Part shown: positions 52,676 through 62,504 of the stretch, one piece after another
Numbering within the stretch: position 1 is the first letter of the stretch
How the letters are laid out: the number at the start of each line of letters is the position of its first letter
NCBI RefSeq assembly: GCF_048773025.1
Contig: NC_133572.1
Location: forward strand, 9,501,001 to 9,565,000
DNA: 64,000 nucleotides
From: Camelus bactrianus
Lineage: Eukaryota > Chordata > Mammalia > Artiodactyla > Camelidae
Direction: 5' to 3'
Made by a program: the position numbers and the translations under genes
Notes under the pieces: model-generated
Told to the model about the DNA's origin: nothing
Databases searched by the model: none
The model's input: only the letters and a program-made list of their open reading frames with translations

Positions 52676-53444
52676 TCTGTTAGTTAGCAAAGGACAATAT
52701 GGTATTATTTACCTCAAATTCCAATTTAGTCTTGAGTGTGAGGAAAAGTAGATTAACAAAGTAACACTTGCAGCCTCTGAAGCAATTCGCACACACATAC
52801 CCAGGTTCAGATCAGAGATGCTCAGTTTCTACCGCTTCAAAGCCACAAGCTGCCGCCCCCTTCCCAGGAATACCTCTCCTGCTGGGCGTTCGAAGAGAAA
52901 TGGATTGTTCAAGCCCACAGGAAGATCATGACCATTTTGGGGAGGCATGTGAGTGAGTAAGGAGCTGGAGCCACATGCCAACAGGTATAATTCCTTGCAG
53001 ACTTAAAAAAACAAAAGTCACTTATAAGACAGATAACAATCTGTACAACAGGAAGGCAAATGTGGGAGACAATGAGAAAATGATGTATCTGTATGAATAA
53101 AGAACTAGAATAAACATGAGTTCAATACTGCTAAGGTCTGGTTTCAAAGTTGATAGATTTGAAGTACTCTGTGGCTGTTCTCACTGAGCTATGGGAAAAG
53201 GTCTCCAGATTGTCTCCCACGCAGAAGTCAGACTGGTACTACTTTGTAAATGTGAGGTGTGGTTACATGGTCTCAGGCAAACAGTCTGATGTTGAAATAG
53301 GAAAACACAGTCTGTCTACAGATGACAGAGAGAAAGGAAATTGTTTAAAGGCGTGTAGTCTACGCTGTTGTTTTCACCTAAATGAAAATAAACACACGTG
53401 GTAGAATGTATGGAAGGTGAATAAAGAAGCCAGTCCAAAGAAGA

Positions 53445-54235
53445 TTCGTTCATCAAGAATCACAGGGTTTTAGAAGCTGGAAAGGTCTTCCTTAATGATC
53501 AAGTTCAACTTCTGCATTTCCCATAGATTAAAATCAAGGTCAGCAGAACTTAGACTCTGTGGGTAGGTCTTATCTTCGGCTCTGGGTGTGAGGACTCACC
53601 TCTAGGGAGAGTAGATGGAGTGAGAAGACAAGAGGATGGTATGCAGAACTCGGGGAGCCCTGATGTTTGAGAGGTGGGCCAATAGAAAGCAACCCATGAA
53701 GACGACTGCTTAGGGTCAATGGAGAGGTGGTAGGAAAGCCAAGGAGTGTGATGTCACGGGAGCCTGGGAAGGAAGGGGTTTTAGGAAAGAGGAAGCGGTT
53801 GTGTTGAATGGTCACAAGCCCAGAACTGGGAAATACTCATTGGATTGGTTGGTTATTGATCTGGGGGGACCTGAGCAAGGGCAATTCCAGCAGCATGATC
53901 ACCATGGAAGACGGCCATGTTTTAAGCCACGAATGGGAGGTTAAAAAAAGTTAAAGACAGTGAGGGCAGAGCCCACGTTCAATAAGCTTAGGGAAAAGAA
54001 AAAGATGGATCAGTGGGCAAAGAAATGCTCAAGGGAGAAGGTCAGTAGAGAATGAGAGGAATCATTGGAACAATCATTGAAATAATTTGGGGGAAGACAA
54101 AAGAAACCGAGGTCTAAGCTCAGGCTGATGGACCAACCTTGAGAGAAGGAGATATCCAGCTGGCTCTGAGCTCCTACAGAGGGAAAGGGCGGGTCTACAG
54201 TGCCTACAGCCAAGTGGCTCTGTCAACAGAATTTT
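53445..54235. repeat. Ancient interspersed repeat-like block, family not named
   Basis: 53450-53550 recalls an old SINE core (agaagctggaaaggtcttcc ttaatgatcaagttcaac). The purine-rich run 53560-54230 (agccaaggagtgtgatgtca cgg..., gaagcggttgtgttgaatgg tc) resembles a mammal-wide repeat that I cannot name. Confidence 0.4.
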
Positions 54236-54239
54236 TATT

Positions 54240-55325
54240 TTTATGTTTCACTTTTCAAATCATATAGAGTTTACTTTGGTAAATGATACAAGGTTAAAAA
54301 TCCTCCGTCCCCTCTTGCCTGTGTTATATTTTGAATGATTGAATTAAACAGCACGCTCGCTCTAGGGGGAGACCCCCTCGCTTGCGAGAACCTTAGAGCA
54401 GCTATTGTTGGCAGACAGGCCTCCCACACACTCCCCCGCCCTCACCCTCCACTCATTGGAACAGCTTCCTCATTCTCCAGATCCCTCTACCAGCCACAGA
54501 AATTAGGTTCTCACGCCATCAGGAAGCACAGAGGAGGAGGTTAATAGGGAGGAGTTTAATGATCTTCAATCTTGTGAGGACTGTCAGTTTCTTAGCCCTG
54601 CCAGCGATCTATTTTGTGTGCTCAGTTTCTGCCAGAGGCCAGAGCAAGCAGCAAGTTGAAGAAAAAGGTGATGGCAGAAAACAGCCCTCTTGAGAAAATC
54701 AAAGGAAGAGAGAGAGAGAGAGAGAGAGAGACTCAAAATAGGGAAGGTCTCCTGCTGAGATTATACCAGAGAGCTGGTTCAGAAAGAGAGGATGGTCACG
54801 TTAAAAGCTGCTCACGTGTGTTTGCTTGAGATTATGTGGATTATCTGTCACACTGGATGATCCAAACGGGTTTCCCTCCCCAAACACACACCCACGAGGT
54901 GTCTGTTTGAGTCCTTTCTTGAGAACCCAAAGCTCAGTGTGCCAAGTCAATTAGGGGTCTATCCTCTAGCAAGAGATCAAAGCAACGTTATCTGACAAGT
55001 CATGTTGCCCCGACATTTCAGCAACATCTCCTTAACCTTCTTTAATTATAAAACCTGAGACACCTTTTTCAAATTAGATTAGATACATTTTCGCTTGCAC
55101 CATTTCGCCCGCCCTTACACTTAAAGGTCTGTCAACCTTAACTCAGGCGTAGAATGAAAAAGCCTCTGGATAACTAATAAAAGCCACAATTTGCTCGTTT
55201 AAACTCACCCCAGAGGCGCTGGCAACAGCTCTTGTCTTTCTTGAGGTCATGCACGCCTCAGTGTCCACCAATCGTCCCCAAAATTTAGAAGTTTTGGGTG
55301 ATAATACAATTCTGTGTCTTGTAAA
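54240..55325. other. No gene recognised
   Basis: Unique sequence with (GA)n at about 54708-54731. Confidence 0.5.
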
Positions 55326-55329
55326 GATA

Positions 55330-55455
55330 TATTCACTCAGCAAGCATTTATTCAGCACCCAACACATACTTGACATTGAGCCGGTCGCTGAGAATATCAA
55401 GATTGATGAGCTATTAAACTGGCCCCTCAGGATCTCGTGGAGAGAAAAAAGCACA
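55330..55455 (-). repeat. L2 LINE 3' end
   Basis: attcactcagcaagcattta ttcagcacccaacacatact... gagaatatcaagattgatga g follows the reverse L2 3' end. Confidence 0.75.
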
Positions 55456-55753
55456 AACGTAATTTTTAAAATTTCTACAATCTGATTTCTTTGGAGGTTT
55501 CACATCCTTCCTCAGAACACCATGACCCATGCTGTACCCACTGCCTCATGCATTACCAGCAGAGCTACTTTACCTTAAAGAAGAAAAAGAGGACGTAAAA
55601 TCTGGTTACACAAAATGAAAATTCTAGCTAAAGAGAAAGAGGCTTTATCTAGAAGAACAACACAGGAGACCACCCTCCGCTCAGTCGGTCAGTAACAGAG
55701 CACAGTAGCAAAGACACACAAACACACTACAGCAACCAGCACAAAAATCTTAC

Positions 55754-55814
55754 CTGACTTGCCCACGCCTGCTCTTCCAAATATTGCCAGTTTGACCTCT
55801 GCACTTTTAGCCAT
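55754..55814 (-). CDS. RERG: RERG first coding segment (N-terminal 20 residues and the P-loop)
   Basis: Reading the minus strand from the ATG at 55814 gives MAKSAEVKLAIFGRAGVGKS plus one base of the next codon, then a consensus donor (CAG|GTAAG) at 55754/55753. I recognise this as the start of RERG, a small GTPase of about 199 residues in the Ras superfamily that lacks the usual C-terminal prenylation box and restrains growth in oestrogen-responsive cells. The stretch GRAGVGKS (residues 13-20) is the G1/P-loop that holds the GTP phosphates. The start context GGCATGG has G at -3 and +4, a good Kozak match. The intron is phase 1, cutting the codon after the P-loop Ser, and in the known protein the next residue is Ala. 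The remaining exons, with switch I/II and the base-binding motifs, were not found and should lie beyond the left edge. Reading frame, splice site and protein match agree, so confidence is high. Confidence 0.95.
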
Positions 55815-55844
55815 GCCGGGTGTTGGCAGACAGTTCACTGTGGT

Positions 55845-55898
55845 TCAAATTAAAGAGCTGAGAAGATCTTTTTTGGTCCCAGTCTGTGGATTCACCAT
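55845..55898 (-). other. Upstream ORF in RERG 5'UTR (17 codons)
   Basis: ATG at 55898 (G at -3 and +4) opens MVNPQTGTKKDLLSSLI and stops with TGA ending at 55845, 30 nt before the RERG ATG and in the same frame. If the exon is spliced as predicted, scanning ribosomes meet it first, so it could lower or regulate RERG translation. Regulation is inference; the ORF itself is directly visible. Confidence 0.6.
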
Positions 55899-55903
55899 AT
55901 CAT
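55892..55903 (-). other. Minimal upstream ORF in RERG 5'UTR (3 codons)
   Basis: ATG ATA TGG TGA, starting 7 nt inside the exon and overlapping the start of the 17-codon uORF in another frame. It has A at -3. It exists in the mRNA only if the acceptor at 55911/55910 is used. Confidence 0.5.
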
Positions 55904-55969
55904 TGTAAATCTGCAAACAGTAGAGATTTGGGAATTCATAAATGACCGGAGAACGAGGGTCCTGTCTGT

Positions 55970-56135
55970 TAAGCATCCCCTATATGCCAGCACCTTTCAC
56001 TGGATCAGCATCTTCTCTGGAGATCTTCACCATCGTTCTGTGAGAAGGCTGGAGCAGTTTACTGTAAACCATTCAACTAATAAATGATAGATCCAGGCAG
56101 GACTTGCACTTAGATCTGTTTGGTTCTAAAACATA
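55970..56135 (-). repeat. MIR SINE, diverged
   Basis: cttcaccatcgttctgtgag ... ctaataaatgatagatccag gcaggacttgcacttagatc tg is a reverse MIR core. Confidence 0.55.
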
Positions 56136-56139
56136 CACA

Positions 56140-58140
56140 TTTTTACACAAGATAGCATTTTCAAAAGTACTTCCTCAAAGAACGGGGTTTTTGCCAGTAT
56201 TCGATAAAAAACACTTGAAGTATATGAATGCATGTATTTACCACGTGTCTGTAAACATCCAGCAGACACACACACGATGGACAGATTCACATTTGGGTGG
56301 CTATTTCCCTTTGGGCTGAATGGTAAACATTCATATTAGCCAACATCACTGTAACACTGTTGCATTTCACACTGCATCACATGGTCAAGTCATGTGACAG
56401 ATAACTTTGTTCCAGGGATTGACTTACAAAGTGTAGATTATATTTTTCTATTTTTCTGGGCACAATGCCCTCGTACACAAAAGATAAATGCCACGTGCTG
56501 ACTTCTGATTCCTTTTCTATGACAACATCAGGTAAATTATTTATGATACTGTCCTAACACTTGGGAAATGACATTATGTACAATGTAAGCACGTTTTATA
56601 TAAATGGATGCTTTGGGTTTGACATCGAGGTTGTTAGTACCATGGAAATATAAAGTTGGAAAGAGCCTTGGGGTCAATGAAAAAAATCCCCCAGCCATCA
56701 CAGGAATCCTTCCTTATGATCAGACAACTATCTAACAGCCATCCTGTGTCCAATTTACCACTTCCAGGTATGGAGGGAGGAAGGGCATTAAGTCAACTTT
56801 TTCTTTTCTTTCACTCAAAGCCCTTCAAGCAGCCTAGCAGCTACTGGGAAACTTTGCCCCATCTCAGACGTGTACTTTCTAGGAAAACGAGACCCCACAT
56901 CTCCCCTTGTTCTTCCCGGGACGTCTGTTCTTGTTTATGTTTGTCTGACCCTCACCTTCCCTCTTCACCATCCCTAGCTCTCTCCTCCTGCACTTGCCAT
57001 TTCGATCACTCTAAAAACGTGGCATCCACTACCTTCGCCCCTTGAGATGCGACCTGACAAATGACCCAGCAAAAGTTCCCTGAGATTCTTCCTCTTCTTT
57101 ATCCGGGCACTGCGGTTGCATTTTGGTGCAGTCACTCACATCAAGGCTCACATCGTCCACATGATTCTGAACTTCTGTGGTCAATGTGTCCGAGCTAAAC
57201 ACAAGACTTCACTTTCAAGTCTCTATCTGGGCTGTTTCCACCAGTGTTTTGGCATGTACAAATTTTTTTTAAAGAGCTTCTCCAGAGAAAGGAAAGAGTA
57301 AATGTCCTTCTGAGAAAGCATTTCTACCAAGACATTAACATGTAATTGCTTCCTTCGTTAGACATCTAAGCCATCCACTCGTGCCTCACAAGTTTTGGTG
57401 AAGAAGGAAGATTTCCAAATGCCAAAGCTTCATCTAAAGGACGAAAAGACAACATTAACATTGGCTGCTGTTTATCTCACCCTCAATAATGAAAAAAATA
57501 CTTAGTGACCATTAATAGTACAAAACCCAGAAGCTTTAACATCTGTAATTTGTCCAGTCCCACACTTTTGGCTAAAGATAAAAGAATTCATTATTTGTCA
57601 TTTTATACACATTCATTAAAAAAAAAAGTCTCTGCTTAAGGTTCCGTGCTTCATCGTGGAAGCATAATCTATTAAGATATATTCACTAAATAAAGTCCAC
57701 ATAAGAATTGCAAGCATTCCTTTGATACATAGAACATTCAAGTGTCTGGAACTCGTGTAAACAACAATTTGTTATTTCATGCAAAACCGTTCATTCCCAT
57801 GCACATAAAATCCAAATAATTTACTAGCTGATTTATGCTTCATGGAAATAGCTATCATATTAAAAAAAATTGTTAAGTCACATTTTTTCAGTAACTCCTA
57901 AATGACCTCAGAGGCACAGGAATTTCACATAAGAAAGAGAAATTGTGTGGGTTAAATTTTTCATATATAATCTAATAAAGACACAGCTTGTTATTGTCAA
58001 TCTTACGTTATGTTTAGAAAAACCCCTTAAAGGAAAACACAAAACTGACATATATCTTTCAACGTTTTATTTCTCACATGAGAAAATGTATTTCTTACAT
58101 TTGACAAAGATAGAGAACAAAGATAAACGTGTAAATTGTT
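56140..58140. other. Intron 1 sequence, no exon recognised
   Basis: AT-rich. 56650-56780 looks like an old SINE remnant (agttggaaagagccttgggg tcaatg). A 129-codon ORF at 56656-57045 (+) overlaps it, has no recognisable domain and is probably chance. Confidence 0.45.
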
Positions 58141-58148
58141 TTAAAAGG

Positions 58149-58166
58149 TGACCTGTTGCCAGGTCA
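58149..58166. promoter_or_regulatory. Everted nuclear-receptor half-site pair (ER6-like)
   Basis: TGACCT, a 6-bp spacer (gttgcc), then AGGTCA: two perfect AGGTCA half-sites pointing away from each other. The ER6 arrangement is known for RXR partners such as PXR, CAR and VDR. It is not a classical oestrogen response element. It lies in intron 1, about 1.1 kb downstream of exon 1. Confidence 0.4.
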
Positions 58167-59249
58167 TTGATATTCGAAATAATTAGCAATCCAAGACTTT
58201 CCATAACATGGATCTAGGAAAACATTTGTTTTCATGTTGTTGTGCGGAAATATTCTGGCTGAGTCTAGAAACTGCCATTCACTTTTTACATGGACAGTGC
58301 TTTATTAGGACAAAAACTTCCCATATCCTATCATTCTTAAAGCTAAAATCACACCTAGATATTTAGGAGATTAAACGTGTAGGGATTTTTCTACTAAACA
58401 AAAAAGTACCAAAAGAAAGTTAGAAAGAAGACAAAAAGAAGCTAGCCTCCAAATTCTGTGTTACTATTAATGCATGCATTGATTTCATTCCACATTTATG
58501 CTAATCATATACAATCATATATCAAAACGAACGTGGCCACCGTCAAGGAACTTACAATCCAATAAACCTATGGCATTTAGTTCAATAGTAACTTGATTTT
58601 CTTATTTATTTAAAAACAATGATTTATTCATATTTATTCATAGTAAATTCATTCCCAAGACTATTATACTTATCAAGGTCCATGCTTTCTACTTCCACTT
58701 GGAAAAAAAAAGCAAGCATCTTTATAAGGTATTGGTTTTTCTAACTCCTTTGTTTAGGGTCTCATCAAAATCAAGTTCAGGTGTCTAGGGAAGCAAAGAA
58801 TCTAGCCTGGTCTTTGGGATGAGATCCTCTTTGGGCTGCCCCTTCCCCTGGATCTGAAATCAAGTTTTCCTGGTCTCACTACCAGGAATTCTCCCTCATC
58901 TTACGCGGCACACACAGGGACGAGGATAATTAAGACCCCTGGCTATGGCACTGCTCTGAAAGCAACAGGTATCCTGCAGCGATAAACAAGCAAGCCACTT
59001 GTGGACGGCAGGTCACTCGCTCTCCACCTAGGGAGCAAACGCAGCCTAAGTCAAAAGGGCATTCTCGGTCGCACGCAGCTCGGACGGAGGGCGCCAGCGC
59101 TCACAGCTCCCTCTCGGCGACCCCCAAAGGCGCCCTGGGCGCACCCCGTGACCAGGAGGACCGCCCCAGAGGCCGAGCGTTCAGGGCCTCGGAAGGGGCT
59201 GCAGGAAGTCATCCGGAAAGAGCCAACTGGGCACGTGCGTGACACTCAC

Positions 59250-59500
59250 CTGTTCACACTCTCCAGGCCCGGCAGAGCCGCTGTCCCCTGCAACTTCGGG
59301 ATCGGCCCGCCGGGACCGCTCGCCCTCCCACGCTGCGCAGCCCCGTCTGCGGTGGCGCTTCCGAGCTGCTGGGCTGCGATCGCGGCGGCGGCGGCGGCGG
59401 CGGCCGGCGCTGGCGGGGCGGCCGGGGTCTCCGCGCTCGCGCTCGCTCCGACTAGCGGCCGAGGGACTGCGGCAGGACGCGAGCACTGCCCGGCGGGGCC
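59250..59500 (-). other. RERG: Probable RERG exon 1 (non-coding), right edge uncertain
   Basis: Within the CpG island the minus strand has a strong donor, GAACAG|GTGAGTGTC, at 59250/59249. The stretch behind it (59250-59590) contains no ATG on the minus strand, as expected for a 5'UTR exon, and includes seven CGG units on the plus strand (59383-59403, read as CCG in the transcript). The transcription start cannot be fixed from sequence, so 59500 is a placeholder. The distance to the ATG exon (about 3.3 kb) and the strand fit RERG. Confidence 0.65.
59383..59403 (+). repeat. (CGG)7 trinucleotide repeat in exon 1
   Basis: Seven uninterrupted CGG units on the plus strand, flanked by cgatcg and ccggcg. 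In the RERG transcript they read as (CCG)7 in the 5'UTR. Such repeats often vary in length between individuals. Confidence 0.85.
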
Positions 59501-59527
59501 GCCAGGCTGCTGCAGTGCGGCGCTGCG

Positions 59528-59541
59528 GCGCCCCCTACCGG
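59528..59541 (-). promoter_or_regulatory. Candidate CTCF site in the promoter island
   Basis: Minus strand CCGGTAGGGGGCGC closely matches the CTCF core (CCAGTAGGGGGCGC type), with one G for A. It lies just upstream of the presumed start region. This is a motif match only. Confidence 0.4.
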
Positions 59542-59739
59542 GGCCGGGGCCCCGCTCCTCCCCTCCCGCGAGGCCGCCCCCGGCTGGAGAGTGCGAGCAT
59601 CCGCCTCCGCGCACCCCCCAGGCAGGCTTCCCTTTCCCCCTGCTCATTTCCCCTCTGATTTCTCGCAGAAAGACCTGTTGCGTTGATTAAACCTTGCGTG
59701 TGAAAACATCCCTGCGGAGTGTTTTCTGTTCCCTACTTC

Positions 59740-59905
59740 AAAGCATCCTCACAACAGCCCGTAGGGGTACCTTTAATTATCCTCAGACAGCGCATCTATG
59801 ATGTACTAACTTCTTTCACGCTACCATTGGCTTCATTTTAGAGATAAAGAAGGTGAAACCCAAATAATATCTTGCTTACATTTACAAAGTTAGTAATTAT
59901 CAGAT
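59740..59905 (-). repeat. MIR-like SINE remnant
   Basis: aaagcatcctcacaacagcc cgtaggggtacctttaatta tcctc and cttcattttagagataaaga aggtgaaac fit a reverse MIR. Confidence 0.5.
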
Positions 59906-59994
59906 ACTACTTAGTCATTTTTTCTTTGGAATATGGACTTTGTTTTTTAAAATATATTTGCTCATTTAGCCTTTTACATCTAAGTTATCTACAA

Positions 59995-60150
59995 CATTTG
60001 TTTATTTAAGGAACATTATTGAGGCCCTAACATAACCAAGGCACGGAGTTAGATTCTGAGGATACTTCAGGGAATAATTCAGACACAGTTCACTGCGTAT
60101 AGAATTGCAGTACGTTGTGGGGAAGACAGCTATGAAACGAGTTTTGATTC
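59995..60150 (-). repeat. L2 LINE 3' end
   Basis: aggaacattattgaggccct aac... ggcacggagttagattctga ggatacttcagggaataatt ca is a reverse L2 3' end, diverged. Confidence 0.65.
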
Positions 60151-60154
60151 TTAG

Positions 60155-60942
60155 GAAACTCTTTCAAGGAGTTTCTTTCCCACTTGCACCCTAGTTAGTC
60201 ACAGATACAGTGTGTGTATTTCCACTCGCCTTTCGTGTCCTCCGATGCACCGGTAGGCCCAGAGACGATGGGCATTTGTTGGGGGGGAGGGTAACTTCTC
60301 TGAAAGAACCAACTCAACACCACACATAAAGAAGGCTGGTGGAGTTCAGGAGATGGGGGTTGAAATCACATATTCCAGATGGTCGGTGAAATGGGTAGGC
60401 CCTGAGGCTGAATTCCAATGCAGAGGCCACGAGCTGGGAATACAAAGGTGGAATTTTTCCAAGGCAGGAAAGAGAGTTGGAGTACGGTGTTAGGATCAAA
60501 TTCAGTATTTGCAGGGCAGAGTCCATAAGCTACCTTCAGTAGAAGAGGGTGAGGGGTGGCCAAGACAGGGTCAGAAGCAAAAATCCATAGTGAATCTCAA
60601 AAACACAGTTTAGGTGCAGAAGGTACTGGAGCTGGCTGGCAGGTGCTGCCCTTGGTCGGGTAACTCAAAGCTTCCCTTGAGAGACTTCTCCGGGGCTACT
60701 CTAGTCCGAGAGAGGAGGGTATTCCTTACCAGAGTCCATCTCCAGAATGCAACTAGGAATCACATTAAGAAACCCTTTTATGATTCCAGTGAAACTGGGA
60801 GTGAGAGGGGTGGATCTTACTTTTCTTAGCAGCAAAAAATCCCTTTCTGGGTAAAGACTAACTTTTGTTGGATAAATATTTTAATAATATGATTGGAGAA
60901 GAGGCAAGCTGAGCAACAATGGATTGTTGATAAATTGCCTAT
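60155..60942. other. RERG upstream flank, nothing recognised
   Basis: Unique sequence with short ORFs only. Confidence 0.5.
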
Positions 60943-60955
60943 TAAGGAGGGTGGG

Positions 60956-61262
60956 GGCAAATGGGTGAAGGGAGTCAAACATACAGACTTCCAGTTATAA
61001 AAGAAATAAGTACTGGGGATGTAATACACAGCATGGTGAATATAGTTAAATAATACGGCATCGTATACCTGAAAAGTACAAAGAAAATAGATCATAAAAG
61101 TTCTCACTGCAGGAAAAAAATGTGTTACTGTGTGGTGATGGATGTTAGAGACTTACTGTGGCGATCATTTTGCAATACATAAAAATATTGAATCATTATG
61201 TTGGGCACCTGAAACTAATATGATGTTATATGTCAATTATATCTTAATAAAAAAAAAAAAAA
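60956..61262 (+). mobile_element. 5'-truncated L1 3' end with poly(A) tail
   Basis: gacttccagttataaaagaa ataagtactggggatgtaat ... tgatggatgttagagactta ... tgtcaattatatcttaata then a 15-A tail. A near-perfect direct repeat aaggaggRtggg (60944-60955 and 61263-61274, 11 of 12) is the likely target duplication. Confidence 0.8.
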
Positions 61263-61274
61263 AAGGAGGATGGG

Positions 61275-62250
61275 TCCAGTTACCCTGAATAGTTCTTTAA
61301 GTGAGGTCATTTAAATTTTGGGTTGAATCTAATGTGTTGGGACAATAGAATAAAACTTAAGAGGTTTATGGAGAAAATATCAAGAATCTCTCTTGGAGAA
61401 AAAAAAATCTAATAAAGATTATTATTAAGTTGTTTCCTATGAGATGTGCAAATAAATTTGCTCCTTTATTTCTCCAGTTAGGATCTTCATTGCTCCTTAG
61501 AGCTTCTGTGAAGTGCGTTTGACTTTGAAGCACATGACCCAGTACTGACTCTTTATTAAAGTTGGTATAGGAAAAAATAATAGGTTATTTAAATGGAGAG
61601 CCATGTATAGGTTACAATATTAATAATCGATGCCACTTAGCACTACTGCGCATTAATGCTTTCCTTATATTATCTTATTTAATTCAGTCTTTACCCTAGT
61701 TATATGATTTAATGTACAGTTATAGTTTTAATTGACGTGGCCTTAAAATACTACTATTTCTCATCTTTCACTGACAAAACATAGTTACATGGTCACACCA
61801 GATACAAAACGAGTTGGGGAATGCAGACTGCCTGGACTGCCCCTTCGATACTTTGAAAGAGAAAGCATGTGTTTGGTACACAGCCAGCCATACTGGCCAT
61901 ATCAGCAAGGTGGATGGGAGCCCTGTCATGCAGATGAGAAAACTGAGTACCCTCCTCAATGCCACACAAAGAAAAGTGAGACCCTCCCCCTTGCCAGATC
62001 CTTTTGTAGATGCTTAAAGCACATGTTTTAATTTAAATTTAAGGCAAAGATTCTTTAAGTGAAAGGAATTTGATGAAGTAAAGCTAAACTGGGTAGCCCC
62101 AACTACCAGAATTAAAAGGCAGCAGAATCCATGAAAAAGGAATAAAGGAATAACGTCTTTCTGTACTGAGAAGGAATGAAATCCAAGATGTGTTGTTAAA
62201 TAGAAAAGAAAGAGCAAACCAGTATGATACAATTGGTTTGTTTCTATTTT
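61275..62250. other. RERG upstream flank, nothing certain
   Basis: Faint MIR-like words at about 61630-61700 and 61900-61990 are too weak to call separately. No gene is recognised. Confidence 0.4.
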
Positions 62251-62254
62251 GTTT

Positions 62255-62500
62255 CATTTTAGCTTTTCATTGAAGTGTAGTCAGTTTCCAATGTAGTGTT
62301 AATTTCTGGTGCACAGCACAGTGATTCAGTTATACACACATATATTCCTTTTCATATTCTTTTTCATTATAGGCTATTACAAGGTATTGAATATTGTTGC
62401 CTATGCTGTACAGTAGGACCTTGTTTGTCTATTTTATACATAGTAGTTAGTAGCTGCAAATCCCAAACTCCCAATGTATTCCTCCACCCTCTCAATTACT
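62255..62500 (-). repeat. Cetartiodactyl-type L1 3' end
   Basis: cattgaagtgtagtcagttt ccaatgtagtgttaatttct ggtgcacagcacagtgattc agttata... gtacagtaggaccttgtttg tc is the reverse L1 3'UTR. Homologous to 41022-41220. Confidence 0.85.
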
Positions 62501-62504
62501 TTTA

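Larger units (their letters stand above)
1..55753 (-). other. RERG: RERG intron 2, 5' portion (continues off the left edge)
   Basis: Everything left of the donor at 55753 lacks recognisable coding exons. I looked for reverse-complement codons for the RERG segments after the P-loop (ALVVRF..., the switch II DTAGQ) and saw none. In human the gene is about 110 kb with very large introns, so a 55-kb exon-free stretch fits. The content is interspersed repeats, microsatellites and unassigned sequence, listed separately. Confidence 0.75.
55754..55910 (-). other. RERG: RERG exon 2 (5'UTR end plus start codon)
   Basis: The exon is bounded by an acceptor at 55911/55910 (minus strand CTACTGTTTGCAG|ATTTAC, with a pyrimidine-rich stretch before it) and the donor at 55754/55753. 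It carries 96 nt of 5'UTR (55910-55815) and 61 nt of coding sequence. The UTR contains two short upstream ORFs, annotated separately. The acceptor choice is inferred from consensus alone. Another AG further right would lengthen the UTR without changing the protein. Confidence 0.8.
55911..59249 (-). other. RERG: RERG intron 1
   Basis: Runs from donor GTGAGT at 59249 to acceptor TTTGCAG at 55911. It is mostly AT-rich unique sequence, with a MIR remnant (about 55970-56135), an ancient SINE-like remnant near 56650-56780 and a nuclear-receptor-like everted repeat at 58149-58166. No other exon was recognised. Confidence 0.7.
59020..59640 (-). promoter_or_regulatory. CpG island, probable RERG promoter
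   Basis: This is the only GC-rich, CpG-dense stretch in the window. No TATA box is visible near the likely start, so it looks like a dispersed CpG-island promoter. It has multiple GC-box-like runs (for example ccccgctcctcccctcccg near 59550) and a CTCF-like motif at 59528-59541. The minus direction is inferred from the exon 1 donor inside it. Divergent plus-strand transcription is possible but no plus-strand exon was recognised. Confidence 0.8.

Noticed and set aside
1-55753. Further RERG coding exons
   Set aside because: Looked for reverse-complement codons of the RERG residues after the P-loop, including switch II; none recognised. A tblastn of RERG against the window would settle it.
56656-57045. 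129-codon plus-strand ORF in RERG intron 1
   Set aside because: It overlaps an old SINE-like remnant, is on the opposite strand to RERG and has no domain.
59246-59647. 133-codon minus-strand ORF over the CpG island
   Set aside because: It runs straight through the exon 1 donor and is compositional; the RERG start codon lies in the next exon.
59001-59690. 229-codon plus-strand ORF, Pro/Ala/Arg-rich, over the CpG island
   Set aside because: GC-rich DNA lacks stop codons by composition. The frame is antisense to the RERG first exon, and the protein is low-complexity with no domain.
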